Positions 44,998 through 56,544 of a stretch of DNA of 64,000 nucleotides are shown piece after piece. The notes under the pieces were generated by a model that was not told the origin of the DNA, ran no database searches, and saw only the letters and a program-made list of their open reading frames with translations. Position numbers and translations under genes: made by a program. The stretch's first letter is position 1, and each line of letters opens with the position of its first letter. This DNA comes from Centrapalus pauciflorus (lineage: Eukaryota; Streptophyta; Magnoliopsida; Asterales; Asteraceae): the NCBI GenBank assembly GCA_020465985.1, contig JAANYP010003266.1:258721-322720 (forward strand). The letters run 5' to 3'.

Positions 44998-47900
44998 ATG
45001 GCTGTTCGAGCGTTTGTGCCTAAGCATAATATGGTGCTTCATCCAGATCATAATCTCCCTGAGACGCAGGGATTTAGACAAATACTTGATTTCCTAGTCG
45101 AGTCTAGGATCGGTTTTGCACTATCTCATAATGTGCAGCTAGTGTTACCATATATTCGGCAATTCTATCATCATTTGCAGGTAGACTGCTCGGTCACACC
45201 GACAGTGCTACGCACTCGTATTGCTGGACAACCGCTGGTATTCTCGGCAGATATGCTGCGCCAAGTGTTGCAGCTGGGCACTCAAGAAGAAGAGTCTGGC
45301 CCGATTGAATTTCCTTTGAGTATAAGGCTAGCGGCCTTTCTAAGAATGGGATACAGTCAAGACGTGACAAAAGTTTCATATATGAAGAGTGGATTAATTG
45401 GACAATGGAGATTTCTTGCGCATGTCTTTATGGTATGCTTTGCTCCAAAGAAGGCAGGATTCGATTATATGGTTGCGAAGATGCAGTCCGGGATAGTTGC
45501 GATGGTGTATAATCGACCATACAGCTTTTCGGAGAAGTTCTTCTAAGAATTTGTTCACCAAATAACCGCGCCAGAAAATCAGCAGTTCTTGTTATATCTG
45601 CGGTTCATTATGATGATGATCAGGCATTTCTTGCCAAATCTGTCGCAGTCAAATGACATTCACAGTGTTGCTGTTATGGACAAAAGGAATTTCGCTGACT
45701 GTTCCTCGCACCGAGGAAGGTTGGCTATTCCAGTGGAGCGTCCATTATTCGGAGCAATCTTGGACAGGAACTTTGAAGCCCCGGATGTTGCCAACTGGGC
45801 AGGGGTAGTCTAATTTCAAGCAACACAACCACAGCCACAACAACAACAACAGCCACAGCCACAGCGAGTTCAAAGGCGTCAACAATGATCAGCTGCGAGT
45901 CAAACGCAGGCGTCAAGGCCTTCGACAAGTCAGCAACCAGAAGTTCAAGAAGTCGGGCCATCAAATGTTTCAACTGAAGCTGAGCAACTGTGCCAAACGC
46001 TTAATGAAATCTGGGAGGCAGGTCCTCATGCGAACGAAGATGTGGCTACAGCTTTAGTAGGTGAATTACTTAGTCCACCAGAAGGAGAGGAAGACGTGTT
46101 AAGAGATGTTGATGAATATATGCCAGAGCAAGCTGATAAAGCTTTGTCATCATCAGAAACCGAATCGGAAGAAATGAAGGAGCTACAAGTTGAGGCTCCT
46201 GTGTCAGTTTCAACTGAACCAACTGTTCAAATTGGAACGTATGGTTCAAGATTGGTCGTTAATGAAGAAGGATCGAGGAGGAGAGTAGCAAGGGAATCTG
46301 ATGATTCAGATTTTGAAGAGGAGGAAGTTGCTCCATTAGTGACTCGGCAAAGGGCCAAGCGTCACAGGTTTATGCAAGGGTCATCCTCAGCATCCGATGC
46401 ACAACAACCTCAAACTCAAACTCAAGAACCCCAAGCCACCGCTCCACCACCACCACCACCTAAACATGAGCCATATATTCCATCACCCATTCGCCCAACT
46501 CCTATACAATCCATTCCATCTACTTCGACCACCTATGCTGACAACCAACGGTTTATGCAGCTCAAGGGACGCGTTGATTTCCAACATGTCCAAATCCTAG
46601 CCCTAACAAAGGCGATCGGCGAACTCCAGGCGCATAATGCAAATCTTGATAATGATAATACCGAGTTGTAGAAGATTGTGGAGAATGTCAGGGAAGAGAA
46701 CACAGAGTTGAAGTCCTTTATTGCAGATCAATCGTCAGAGATCCGATCGATGCGGTCCCTCCTTGAGCAGCTCATGAAAAATCTAAAAGCTCAGGGGGAG
46801 ACAAGTTGTAGGGATCATGAGGAGCAGCGTAGAGATGAAGATGACGAAGGAAATGATCCCGATGCACCTAATGAGAATGAGCCAGTAGATTTTCCTATTG
46901 CTCAGGCTACACAAGTTCAGGGGGAGCCCAGTCAAGTTGAAGGAGAAATGGGAGAAGCTAGTTCGTCAAGGACTTTGGATAGCGACATGATCGATGCGCT
47001 AAAAGATATTGAGGAAGAGCTTATGGAATTCGATTTTGAAGATGAAGTCGAAGAGTTGGAGGAAGGGGAATTCATTCCAGAGGAAGTCGTTGACTGGAAA
47101 TCTGATGACGAAGTAATAGATGACGAGGACGATCATGTCAACGAGGTCATAATAAATTCACAACCTGTCATGGAACTGTATGTGGGCAATAATCAGAATG
47201 TGATTGATATAGACTACATCAAGATAGCCTCAGTCAAGGACACTGAACTTGAAGAGGCAGAGAAAGAGCCATCTAGAGCTGAGTTGATAAATCTTTGGTT
47301 TAAGAAGGAAGAAAAGAAAGATCAGCTGAAGATGAAAAAGAAGATGAGAGTTCCGGGTGCTGGAAGTTTTTCAGGAGGGATAATAAGCTGGTTCTTTGAC
47401 AGAGAACTGCAGCTGTTTATTTTGAAAAGAGATGGCCTCCAATACTTGAGGCGAACACTGAAAGCATTTAATTCACTGCCAAAGATTGAAGTTAAAGAGT
47501 TAGCATGGAAAGAACTTGTCAATATCGGCGAGCACCCGTACGCTGAAGTCATGGCAAAAATAATAAGAAAAGAGGGTCGTTCGGGAAAGTTTGAAAGACT
47601 TCAGCCGAGATCAGACAAAAGAGTTGAGGATGGATCAAGGATAGATCCTCATACAGGAAGGCCTTGGGCCAGAATGGTTTATAAGCCAGTAAAATGTTTG
47701 AAAAGGGTGCCTATGAAATCGATGCCACAGAATATTTTGAGCAACATGAAATGGTGGTATGTCGATAATGACACTGCTGAAGCCATCATGGAGGATCAAG
47801 ACGAGAAGGTCATTTTGAAGGTATATGATCCACTACATTTGATAAATCTATCAAAGGACGACCTGAAGAAGCTACATGATCAGCCTATCTTCTTTATTGA

Positions 47901-48000
47901 AGCATGGAGATCTGAAGCCAGGAAGTTCCAGAAGGTAGTAAAAGTTTGTATAGATGCTGGTTTATATGCAGGCAGTAGTATATATAGTTCTAGTACTTAA
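44998..48000 (+). pseudogene. B3 additional ORF (aORF, env-like position), four stops
   Basis: One continuous frame of 1000 codons from ATG 44998 to TAA 47998, interrupted by TAA 45544, TAA 45811, TGA near 45886 and TAG 46669. Domains seen: globular N-terminal ~240 residues (FLVESRIGFALSHN, VDCSVTPTVLRTR, KAGFDYMVAKMQS); Gln/Pro-rich linker (45814-45900); acidic segment ending in RQRAKRHR, a possible nuclear signal; coiled coil (46580-46800); very acidic stretch (46980-47150); basic C-terminal domain (REGRSGKFERL, HTGRPWARMVYKPVKC, MKWWYVDND, DPLHLINLSKDDL). No signal peptide or transmembrane helix is visible, so an envelope role is doubtful. Function unknown. Confidence 0.75.
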
Positions 48001-48041
48001 ACTTGATGTAAATAATTAGAAGCTATCGTCAAGGGGGAGTC

Positions 48042-48709
48042 TGTTGGTACACCCTGTGTGACGATAGCAGTCTAAGCGATTTAACATTTTGGTTTAAGTA
48101 ATATTCAAGGTATTGGGAATTAACCTAATGTTAGATATATATGCTTATGTATGTTTGTCAGTTATTGAATGTGTGTTTGAACTTGATGTAACATATTACA
48201 AGAAGTTCAAACATAAAGTTCAAAGATTAATTCAAGCATAAGTAAAAACATAAGTTTCAACACTTAGTTGTTTATGTGAAATGCTAGATTCGAATCATAC
48301 AAGGCTTGGCATTCGAATCTGTGATAGATTCGAATGTAGCCATAGATTCGAATATGACCAGATTCGAGAGTGTCTTTGTGGACAGACTCGAATGGGCCTT
48401 GGGCCAGATTCGAGTTTGGCCCACATCAGACTCGAATCAGGGTCTATAATTAGGGATAGACTCGAGATATTATTAGACTTTTTGCAGAATTCGTCAGGGA
48501 TTAAGCAATAAGCGATCTCGAATATATCATCGGTTTTCGTGCAGTTTAGGAGAGAATCAACTCGTAGGATCGTTCGTGTGTCGTTCGTTCAGTGTCTGAT
48601 AGTCTCCGTGTTTCGTAGTTGAGAGTTGTTACCGTCTACCCGTTAACGAGGATTCCTCACTCGTTGACGGTTCCGCATCTAGATAGATCTGTGTTAGGTA
48701 GACCTTACA
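48042..48709 (+). repeat. Family-B LTR shared by B3 (3' LTR) and B4 (5' LTR)
   Basis: TGTTGGTACACCCTG (48042) to GACCTTACA (48709), 668 bp. Polypurine tract AAGGGGGAGT at 48031-48040 on one side, PBS on the other, so it borders internal sequence on both sides. The TTCGAA-type motif cluster lies at 48285-48465, and the U5 stem-loop AACGAG...CTCGTT at 48645-48665. Confidence 0.9.
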
Positions 48710-49085
48710 AGTGGTATCAGAGCCTACGGAGTGTTCTTTGTGTTCTTTGTGTTCATCTAGATACATTCTAGGTTTCTTGACGTTTGTAGTCGGTTTTTTC
48801 TCTCAAAAACGTATTTTCAAGCTTAGCAAATTCTTATTCGGAAAACACTTTGTGGTTTTTCACGTTTTTGGTCGAAATCAGTATTTTTCGTTAGAAAAAT
48901 ACTGGTTTAATCTGAAAATCGTTAAAAAAACAAAGTGTTAGCCGTTTTTCGAGTTTGCGGCGCTCGAATCTAATAGGGGTAATTAGGGTTACACTTAGTC
49001 CTGAGTCTAACCAAAATCCGCTCCTTTCGAGTCTGTTTCAGAGGGTTTCGAATCTACCTAGTTTCGAGTCTGTTGCTTCATTCAA
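48710..49085 (+). promoter_or_regulatory. PBS and leader after the shared LTR
   Basis: PBS TGGTATCAGAGCC at 48712-48724. The leader matches the B3 leader (36074-36411) almost base for base, then at 49085 jumps into gag sequence of a clearly more diverged copy. About 480 bp of the B3-type leader and gag start are missing at the join. Confidence 0.8.
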
Positions 49086-51225
49086 AATATGCAAGATGAT
49101 GACAAAAAGATTTATGAGGCTGAGAATCGAGCTATATCCTCAATTAGAATGACACTACCTCTGGAAATTCTACACACTTTCAGAAATCATAGAACTTCTA
49201 AAGAGCTCTGGGAGGCTCTAGAGAAGAGATGTGAGGGAAATCCTAGAGTTAGAAAGGGGAGGACAGATATGTTAAAGCAGCAATTTGCGATCTTCAAAGG
49301 GCTGAAAAACGAGATCTTAGATGACAACATCACAAGGTTGTGCCATCTGTTAATTGAACTTGATATTCATCATGTTGAGTATCAAGAAACGGAAAAGATA
49401 GAGAAGCTTCTAGATGCTTTGCCAGCAAAGTGGGAGATGTACACTGCCCTGATAAAGCATGATGAAGAAAAGTTTGAAACTCTAACTCTGGAAGAAGTCA
49501 TTGGGACGTTGAGGGCCTACAACTTTAAGTTGCAGAAGAAGGAGATGGAATTTGATCAATTACAGGATTCTGAAATGTACTTCAGGAAATCAAAGACATC
49601 AACTTCTAATGAACTGAAGTCGGGGGCCACAACATTCTTTTCTGGAGAAGAGTCAATACCAGTTGAAGCTGAAGAATCTGGTAGTAAAGCGTTCTTAGGG
49701 TTTTCAAATCCAGAAGAAAAACCACAACACTCAGGATCAACCTCTCAAGGTTTTACCAAGATGCCTATGAGTGCTAAATCAGCTAAGGAGCATTTAAGTC
49801 TCCTAACTTCATTTGTAGCAGCATACGACAACTGTGTTCAAGGAAAAATCAATTATCCAGCTCTGTGGGAAGAGGACTACGATCAGGTAGATCTGGACTA
49901 TTTAGAACAAACAGATTTACAATGGCAACTGGCCATGGAAAGGCAGCGGGTTAGAAGGTGTATAAAGAGAATGGGTAGAAATCTGAGTGTGAGGAACAAT
50001 GTTGGTTTTGACAAGTCAAAGGTGAAGTGTTACAACTGTCAAGGGTTGGGACATCTTGCTAGAGAGTGTCAAAGACCAAAGGTTGAGAATTATCAGAATA
50101 AGAATCAGGGAAGACCGCATTCTGGTAGTACAGGGAATCAAGCTGCGATAGCTAGTTTGTTAACGAATGTATCAACTAACAGACAGCTAGACGTTACATA
50201 TGATTGGAGTACTCATCCGGAGTCAAATGCCAGAGCTTTTATGGCTGAGGTAACTGAGACCGATGAAAAACCTGAAGTTGAAAAGGAGGACACCCAGCAG
50301 TCCGATTCAATTCCTTTGAGTTTGGAAAAAATCTGAGGAGCAAGCCACTCTGGATTTTGCAGCTCAAATGGCTAACGTGGAATTAGATCGCAAAAAGGTA
50401 TCTCTTAACTTTTCTACGTTCCATGATTTATGTGTTTTATGTGCTACGCTAAATGATAGATTGAACCAAGTGCTAGAAACACATATAACTGTGACAGCTC
50501 ACATCAAATCATTAAAATCTGAAAAATGCTAGTCTTCTAGATATTAAGGAAGATCTTTGGGCCAAGATGAAAGCTGATTCTAAGGATGTGATAGCAGATA
50601 ATTTTTGTGAACAATGTGTCAGGTTAGAACTAATGTATGAGCATGTAGAATCAGTGACCAAAGAAATCACCCTTAAGGATGTTGAACTACCTGAAGCTAG
50701 GGTTAAAGTTGCAGAGTCAAATAGTAGAAATGAAAACCCTTAAAATCATTTCCTAGTATTGCAAGTTCAAGTAGTTCTCAAAACACTGAGAAGAACTTGA
50801 ATACAACACCACGAGTAGGTACTAAACAAATACCGGTGTCAATCCGACAGAATGAAGGGCTTAGGACTTATTCACCAAATAGAGTCCCTAGTCAATCTAG
50901 GCCAGGACCACAACCTGTCTTTAGTAGTACTACACCTAAGAGGAGTTATACTGCAGTTAGGTCACATACCCCTAACAGACATTAGACAACAGGAAGAGCC
51001 CATGTATATAACAGTGAAATGCACTATAATAGAAATTATTTTAGGGCTCCACAGAAAATGTCAACCCAAAGGCCAAGAGTGAACATTAATCACGCAACTC
51101 CACAACATGTTCTTAATCAAAAACCCAAGTCACCTGAATGGAGAGATGTGTATTTGAAGAGTTGAAGTATGTGGACGAGAATGGTATTACTAAGTCAGTC
51201 ATGGCTTGGGTTCCCCGTGATAACT
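49086..51225 (+). pseudogene. gag: B4 Gag, broken
   Basis: Open from 49089 to 50336: UBN2-type gag (SKELWEALEKRCEGN, LLDALPAKWEM), then CYNCQGLGHLAREC zinc knuckle near 50030. The N-terminal ~65 residues seen in B3 are absent. An extra base near 50328 shifts the frame. The coiled-coil region (50400-50740) and the Ser/Pro-rich segment (50797-51130) are present but full of stops, and the second zinc knuckle is missing. The end (VMAWVPRDN and TAA at about 51223-51225) is almost identical in DNA to B3. Confidence 0.8.
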
Positions 51226-51248
51226 AACTTGTTTTCTTTCATGTGTAG

Positions 51249-52500
51249 GAGTTAACTACAGGTCTTAACAACAAATGGTTCGTAGATAGTGGTTGCTCTC
51301 GTCACATGACTGGGGAAAGGAGTCTACTGACGGACTTCAAGAGTGGGAACAAAGGGTTGATATCATTTGCAGGAAATAAAGGAGGAAATATCACTGGAAC
51401 AGGAGTAGTCACTAATCGGACGATCACTCTTGATCAAGTCTACCATGTAGATAAACTTGATCACAATCTCATTAGTGTCTCTCAGATCTGTGATAAGAAA
51501 AATTCAGTCATCTTTATTGAAAAAGAAGCGTTAGTGCTGAAGTCGGGATTCAAGATTCCTGAAGAATGGATTATGATGAGAGCCCTAAGGGTGAATGATC
51601 TGTACATGATGGACATGAATGTATCAGATTCATCATTGATAACGATTTGTCTACAATTCAAAGCTTCAGAGTTCAAGTCTCTACTGTGGCACAGACGCAT
51701 GGCACACTTGCACCTAAGGAAGATGAACTTCATCACGAAAAATGACCTTGAGCAAGGTGTTCCATTGAAGAGTTTTCAATTTGAATACAAGTGTGTACCG
51801 TGCAAGAAGGGAAAACAACATAAGAAGTCACACAAGTCAAAGACTCAAAACTTAATCGATTCCACCTTTGATTTGCTGCATATGGACCTCTTCGGTCCAA
51901 TCAACAAAAGGAGTATAGGTGGTAGTTGGTACTGTTTAGTTAATACTGATGATTACTCAGGTTTCTCTTGGGTTTCCTTTCTAGGTACAAAGGACGAGAC
52001 AGCAGGCACGCTGAATGGGTTCTTAGACCAAGTCGAGAACTCATACGGGAAAAGGGTAAAACGTATCAGGACTGATAACGGAACAGAATTTAAAAATGCA
52101 GTAATTGGTGTATATTGCCTAACTAAAGGCATAGTGCATCAATTTAGTGCACCATATGAGCCATAAAAAAGGGGGTGGTAGAACGTAAGAACATGACTTT
52201 GATTGAAGCAGCTGAGACCATGCTCTAAGATCCAAAGCTTCCTACCATGTTTTGGGGGGAGGTACTGAATATCGCTTGTCATGTATTAAATAGAGTCCTT
52301 ACTGTCAAATCGCTGAACAAAATCTGCTATGAAGTTCTGAATAAAAGACCACCAAATTTAAATGGCTTTGAACCGTTTAGGGTGCCATGTACTTTATTAA
52401 AAACAAAACATCAACCTAAGTTTGGTGAGAAGGCTGACAAACAAGTTATGTCTAAAACTCACCAAACAAGAGGGTTTTTAATAAACTACTGGTATGGTTG
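51249..52500 (+). pseudogene. pol: B4 protease and integrase, broken
   Basis: DSGCSRHMTG protease motif, HRRMAHLHLRKMN and C..C zinc segment, MDLFGPIN, IRTDNGTEF. After SAPYEP (52166) a TAA and indels destroy the QQNGVVER block carrying the catalytic Glu. Coding trace resumes at 52247 (FWGEVLNIACHVLNR, NKRPPNLNGFEPF) and ends in a garbled FLGYV region near 52440-52500. Confidence 0.8.
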
Positions 52501-54598
52501 AAATTGTGTTTAACATTGACATAACAAGTTATTCACATGAACCCCAAAATGGTCCCGAATGGTTATTTGATTATGACTCTGTGTTTGAATCATTTAACAT
52601 TCCGTTTAGTGGAAATGCAGGTACTGTGGAAAATGACTTCTCGTCTTTAAATCTTAATGACGACGGTAGAGTATTTCCAAATGCGAGCATTCCCACGACA
52701 TCTGAGACTAGATCAACAAAAGATGGGACCCCAACAAACAATGAACCTTTGTTGCCTACGGATGAGAATTAGACAAATAGTTCTGCCTCGGAAGACAGTG
52801 ATCACGAGGAGGAAGTTGTTACGTCTGAAGTCACAACCCCCTAAGGCGAAATAGTATCGAATTTGGGAGATAACCTTCAGGTCGATGCAATCGAAACATC
52901 GAGGATAAATATGGATCATCCAATTGAGGACATCATAGGGAATCCACATGCTGGTGTGAGAATTAGGAGTAGTGTGAATAGTAATACAGTGATGTTATCG
53001 ATGATCAACGACTCCAAGGCATTTCATACGTGTTTATACTCGTGTTTTATTTCACAAGTAGATCCAAAGATTGTGCAAATGGCTCTGAAGGATAATTCTT
53101 GGGTTGAAGCTATGCAAGAGGAACTTTAACAGTTCAGAAAGCTTGAAGTGTTGGAGCTAGTGCCTTTGCCTCGAGGAGAAGTTTCTATATGGACCAAATG
53201 GGCATTTAAGTGCAAACGGGATGACCGTGGCATAGTTACTCGTAATAAGGCAAGACTGGTGGTTAAAGCGTTCAACCAGGAAGAAGGGATAGACTATAAC
53301 AAAGTGTTTGCACCAGTGGCGAGGCTTGAGGCTATTTGATTGTTTCTTGCATTCGCTTCCTTCAAAGGGTTCAAAGTATATCAAATAGATGTCAAAAGTG
53401 CCTTTTTGTACGGCAAAGTGAAGGAATTGGTGTATGTCGAGCAACCGCCAGGGTTTACTGATCCCAAGTATCCTAACAGAGTATATCGACTTGATAGGCT
53501 CTGTATGGATTACATCAGGCACCTAGGGCATGGTACGAGACACTGTCTACTCATCTCTTATACAATGGGTTTGAGAGAGGGAGAATAGATAGTACACCAT
53601 TCGTTAAAAGGAAAGGTGAAGACATTATACTGGTACAAGTTTACGTGGACGATATTATTTTTGGGTCATCTAATGAGAAAATGTGCAAGGATTTTCAGAA
53701 GGTTATGAAGTCTAAGTTTGAGATGAGTGCGATGGGAGAGTTGAACTACTTTCTCGGTTTACAAGTTGAAGAACGAAAGAAGGGAATGTTTATTCATCAA
53801 ACGAAGAATTTCTATGATATTTTAGAGCGCTTTGGGATGGAAGGAACAGAGCTTACGACTCACTTCAATACTCCTATTCAGTCAATCATAATCTCGGACC
53901 GGGTACAGATAATGATACTGATATGGATCCAACTGTATATCGAGCCATGATCGGGTCAGTCATGTATTTAACTGCTTCAAGACCTGATATCATGTTTGTT
54001 GTTTGTATTTGTGCCAGGTTTCAAGCTAACCCAAAAGAGATGCACATGAAAGCTGTGAAGAGGATTCTGAGATACCTGAAGTCAAAACCGAAGCTGGGAC
54101 TTTGTTAATATGCTGTTGGAGATCTGGAATTGGAAGCTTACACGGATTCATACTATGGAGGGTGTAGCTTATACAGAAAGTCAACAATGGGTGGTTGAAT
54201 TAGTTCCTTGGAGGGAGATTGGTATCCTGGCAATGCAAGAAACAGACTTCGGTAGCCGTATCAACGTGCGAGGAAAAGTATGTAGCTGCTGGTAGTTGTT
54301 GTTCACAAGTTCTGTGGATTCAATAACAATTGCGAGATTACATTTTGACTTATACTCATACGGTTTGACTTTTACCCATCAGTCCACTATTGCCATAACT
54401 AATAATCTGGTTAAGCGCAGTAGGACTAAGCACATAGACATAAGACATCACTTTATTCGTGACTGTGCAGAGAAAAACTTGATTAAATTGGTAAAAGTTC
54501 GAACGGAAGACAACAATGCGGATCTTTTCACAAAAGCATTTGATAGATCACGATTTGAGTTGTTAGTCCAACTTAATGGAATGCATAATCCGGAGTAA
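52494..54598 (+). pseudogene. pol: B4 linker, RT and RNase H, broken
   Basis: Linker from 52494, RT from 53040 (DPKIVQMALKDNSWVEAM, stop at 53127), [15 protein letters not shown], then a stop at 53337, IDVKSAFLYG, a frameshift near 53500 in the LDKALYGLHQ block, VDDIIFGS near 53645 (valine-Asp-Asp with the preceding Tyr still readable), FLGLQV, and a shift near 53880. RNase H is shattered (54110-54300), but the tail KHIDIRHHFIRDC and NPE is preserved to the TAA at 54596. The most decayed of the plus-strand pol copies. Confidence 0.8.
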
Positions 54599-55898
54599 CC
54601 TGACCTCAGTAGATTTTTTTCTTTCCTTTTTAAAGTTTTTCTTAAGTTATTAGTTTAGTTTATTAGTTGCTTTACTTAAGAATGAAAAACAAAAGAAAAA
54701 AGAGAGAAAACCATAAAAAATTCTAAAAAAAAGGAGAATATTGGAAAATGAGAGAACTCTTAGAGTCTTAGGTTCAAAGAGACAAAATTTAGCACAGTCT
54801 CTAACAAACTCTATGTGTAAAACTTTCACACATAATGCACTATAAACTCTAAATGATATACATATTCTTGTCTGATATGTTGGTTGGCATAATACATGAA
54901 TGATTTCCTATAAGCTAATAAATTTATCTGGAAAATGTCATTTGTGTAACTAACTAAGATGTATGACCAAAATTTCTAAATTTCTATGTTAGAGACATAT
55001 TGACAATGTCTATGAATGAGGTATGCAAATAAGTCGCTTTGTTGTACGTGAGTACAGACCTGTCTCCGCTGTTTTGACTTAAACTAGCAATATATGTCGC
55101 TTTGTTGTACGTGAGTACAGACCTGTCACCGTTGTCTTGCTAATATAAGAAGGACTCTAAGACAAACTAAGACACTCTGTTGTATGTAAATACAGAACTG
55201 TGTGCGATGTTTGGCTTTTAAGGATGACTTGCAAGTACCAAAAAGTCATAATCATTTTGTGTCTGCCTTGATCATAGAAGTATGTCTAAGTACGAGACAC
55301 GTAAGGTAGTTTCTTGATAAATAAAAGGGCCAAAGTAAAATCCTAAGTGTTGAATGTTTAAATGGAAAACATACCGACAATCGTTGGAGTGTATGTTACG
55401 ACAAACAACCAAAGGAATAAAAAAGTTCCTAAGTGTGAAAGTGAAATACTGAAAGTGTGTTGACATTGCTCTCTGATTGAACCTTCTATGACACTCTTGC
55501 AAAATTATTTAGTGTGTTTCTATCTTTAAATTTCTGCAATTTAATTTTACTTTATTTTATTTTTTATTTTAGTTCATTTTTATTTTATTTTAAGTTTTAA
55601 ATAAATAGGATCGAGGTCATTTACTAGGATGCATTTTTAAATTAGAGAAAAAAATTTGCGTGATAATATAATTTCTTAGTGTGAAATGGTTTCGTAAAGT
55701 TGAAAAAGTTTCGAAAAGTTGGAAAAGTCGAAAAAGTTGAAATTTTTTCAAAGATTTTCAAAATTTCCATTTAAGTTCGAATCTACCCTAAGTTCGAAAT
55801 ATCAAACAAACTTAAGTTCATTCAAACTTAATGAGGATAAGTTCGAAGCACAGTGAGGATATAAATAGGTCAATAGTGTTCATTCAATGCACCTATTC
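54599..55898 (+). other. B4 pol-aORF spacer with three stem-loop repeats and TATA box
   Basis: Three units at about 55033-55072, 55096-55140 and 55170-55214 with TTGTACGTGAGTACAGACCT or variants, in the same order as B3. T/A-rich runs at 55540-55590, GTTGAAAAAGTT-type repeats at 55690-55745, then TTCGAA motifs and TATAAATAGGTCAA at 55860-55873. Cut at 55898 by the minus-strand LTR of B5, so the aORF of B4 is absent. Confidence 0.75.
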
Positions 55899-56503
55899 TG
55901 TAAGGTCACCTACCTACGGATCCTATCTTGACGCGACACCGTCCAACGAGTGTGGAATCCTCGTTATCGGTTTGATGGATAGATCACACACACGAAACAC
56001 GGAGACACACACGATGATAGATGCAAGCTAGAACGCCCCGACATGTGATTCTCTCCAAGAATCACACAAAATCGCCTCAGTATGTTCGTAATCGCCCTTA
56101 GCGTTAATTTTGCCAAAGTTGTTAATCAAAACGGATTAACTCTTAATTATAACCCTCAGATTCGAACTTGCTCTTGACAAGTTTGAGAAGTCCCAAGCCC
56201 ACGAACTTGTCGACCATAAGTTCGAATCAGGCCTTTGAACTTGTTCTAGAACTTGTCTTTGAACTTGTTCTAGAACTTATGTTTGAACTTACCTTTGAAC
56301 TTATGTTCGAACTTATCTTTGAACTTATGTTTGAACTTATTGTAAAACATCATTTACATCCAAGTTCAAACATATATACAATCAATATCAAACATATATC
56401 AAACATATAACAAGCATGTATTAATATGCAATTACGAACAAATTGACTATTACAAAATATCATCTTTACTTAGACTGATGTCGTCACACATGATGCACTA
56501 ACA
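55899..56503 (-). repeat. 3' LTR of B5, with 12-bp minisatellite
   Basis: Minus-strand start TGTTAGTGCATCATGTGTG at 56503, end GGTGACCTTACA at 55899, 605 bp. The U5 stem-loop block lies at 55945-55965. Nine GAACTT units (plus-strand reading) at exact 12-bp spacing lie at 56237-56344. Confidence 0.85.
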
Positions 56504-56544
56504 GACTCCCCCTTGACGATAGCTTCTAACTATATATATTTTGT

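Larger units (their letters stand above)
35435..48709 (+). mobile_element. Family-B Copia (SIRE-like) element B3
   Basis: The most complete element in the window: damaged 5' LTR (35435-36041), leader, gag, protease-integrase, RT-RNase H (to 42889), a 2.1-kb non-coding spacer, aORF (44998-48000), polypurine tract (48031-48040) and 3' LTR (48042-48709). LTRs differ by about 1.3% over the comparable 600 bp by eye. Gag has several stops, pol one frameshift and the aORF four stops. The PBS is gone. SIRE-like is inferred from the DSGCSRHMTG protease, long gag with coiled coil and the extra 3' ORF. Confidence 0.85.

Noticed and set aside
44998..48000. True envelope glycoprotein
   Set aside because: No signal peptide, transmembrane helix or Cys-rich ectodomain seen; composition is acidic with coiled coil and a possible nuclear signal.
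56168..56410. Open frame with ELVFELVLELMF-type tetrapeptide repeats
   Set aside because: It is the translation of the 12-bp minisatellite in an LTR, antisense to the element; 12 is a multiple of three, so one frame stays open by chance.
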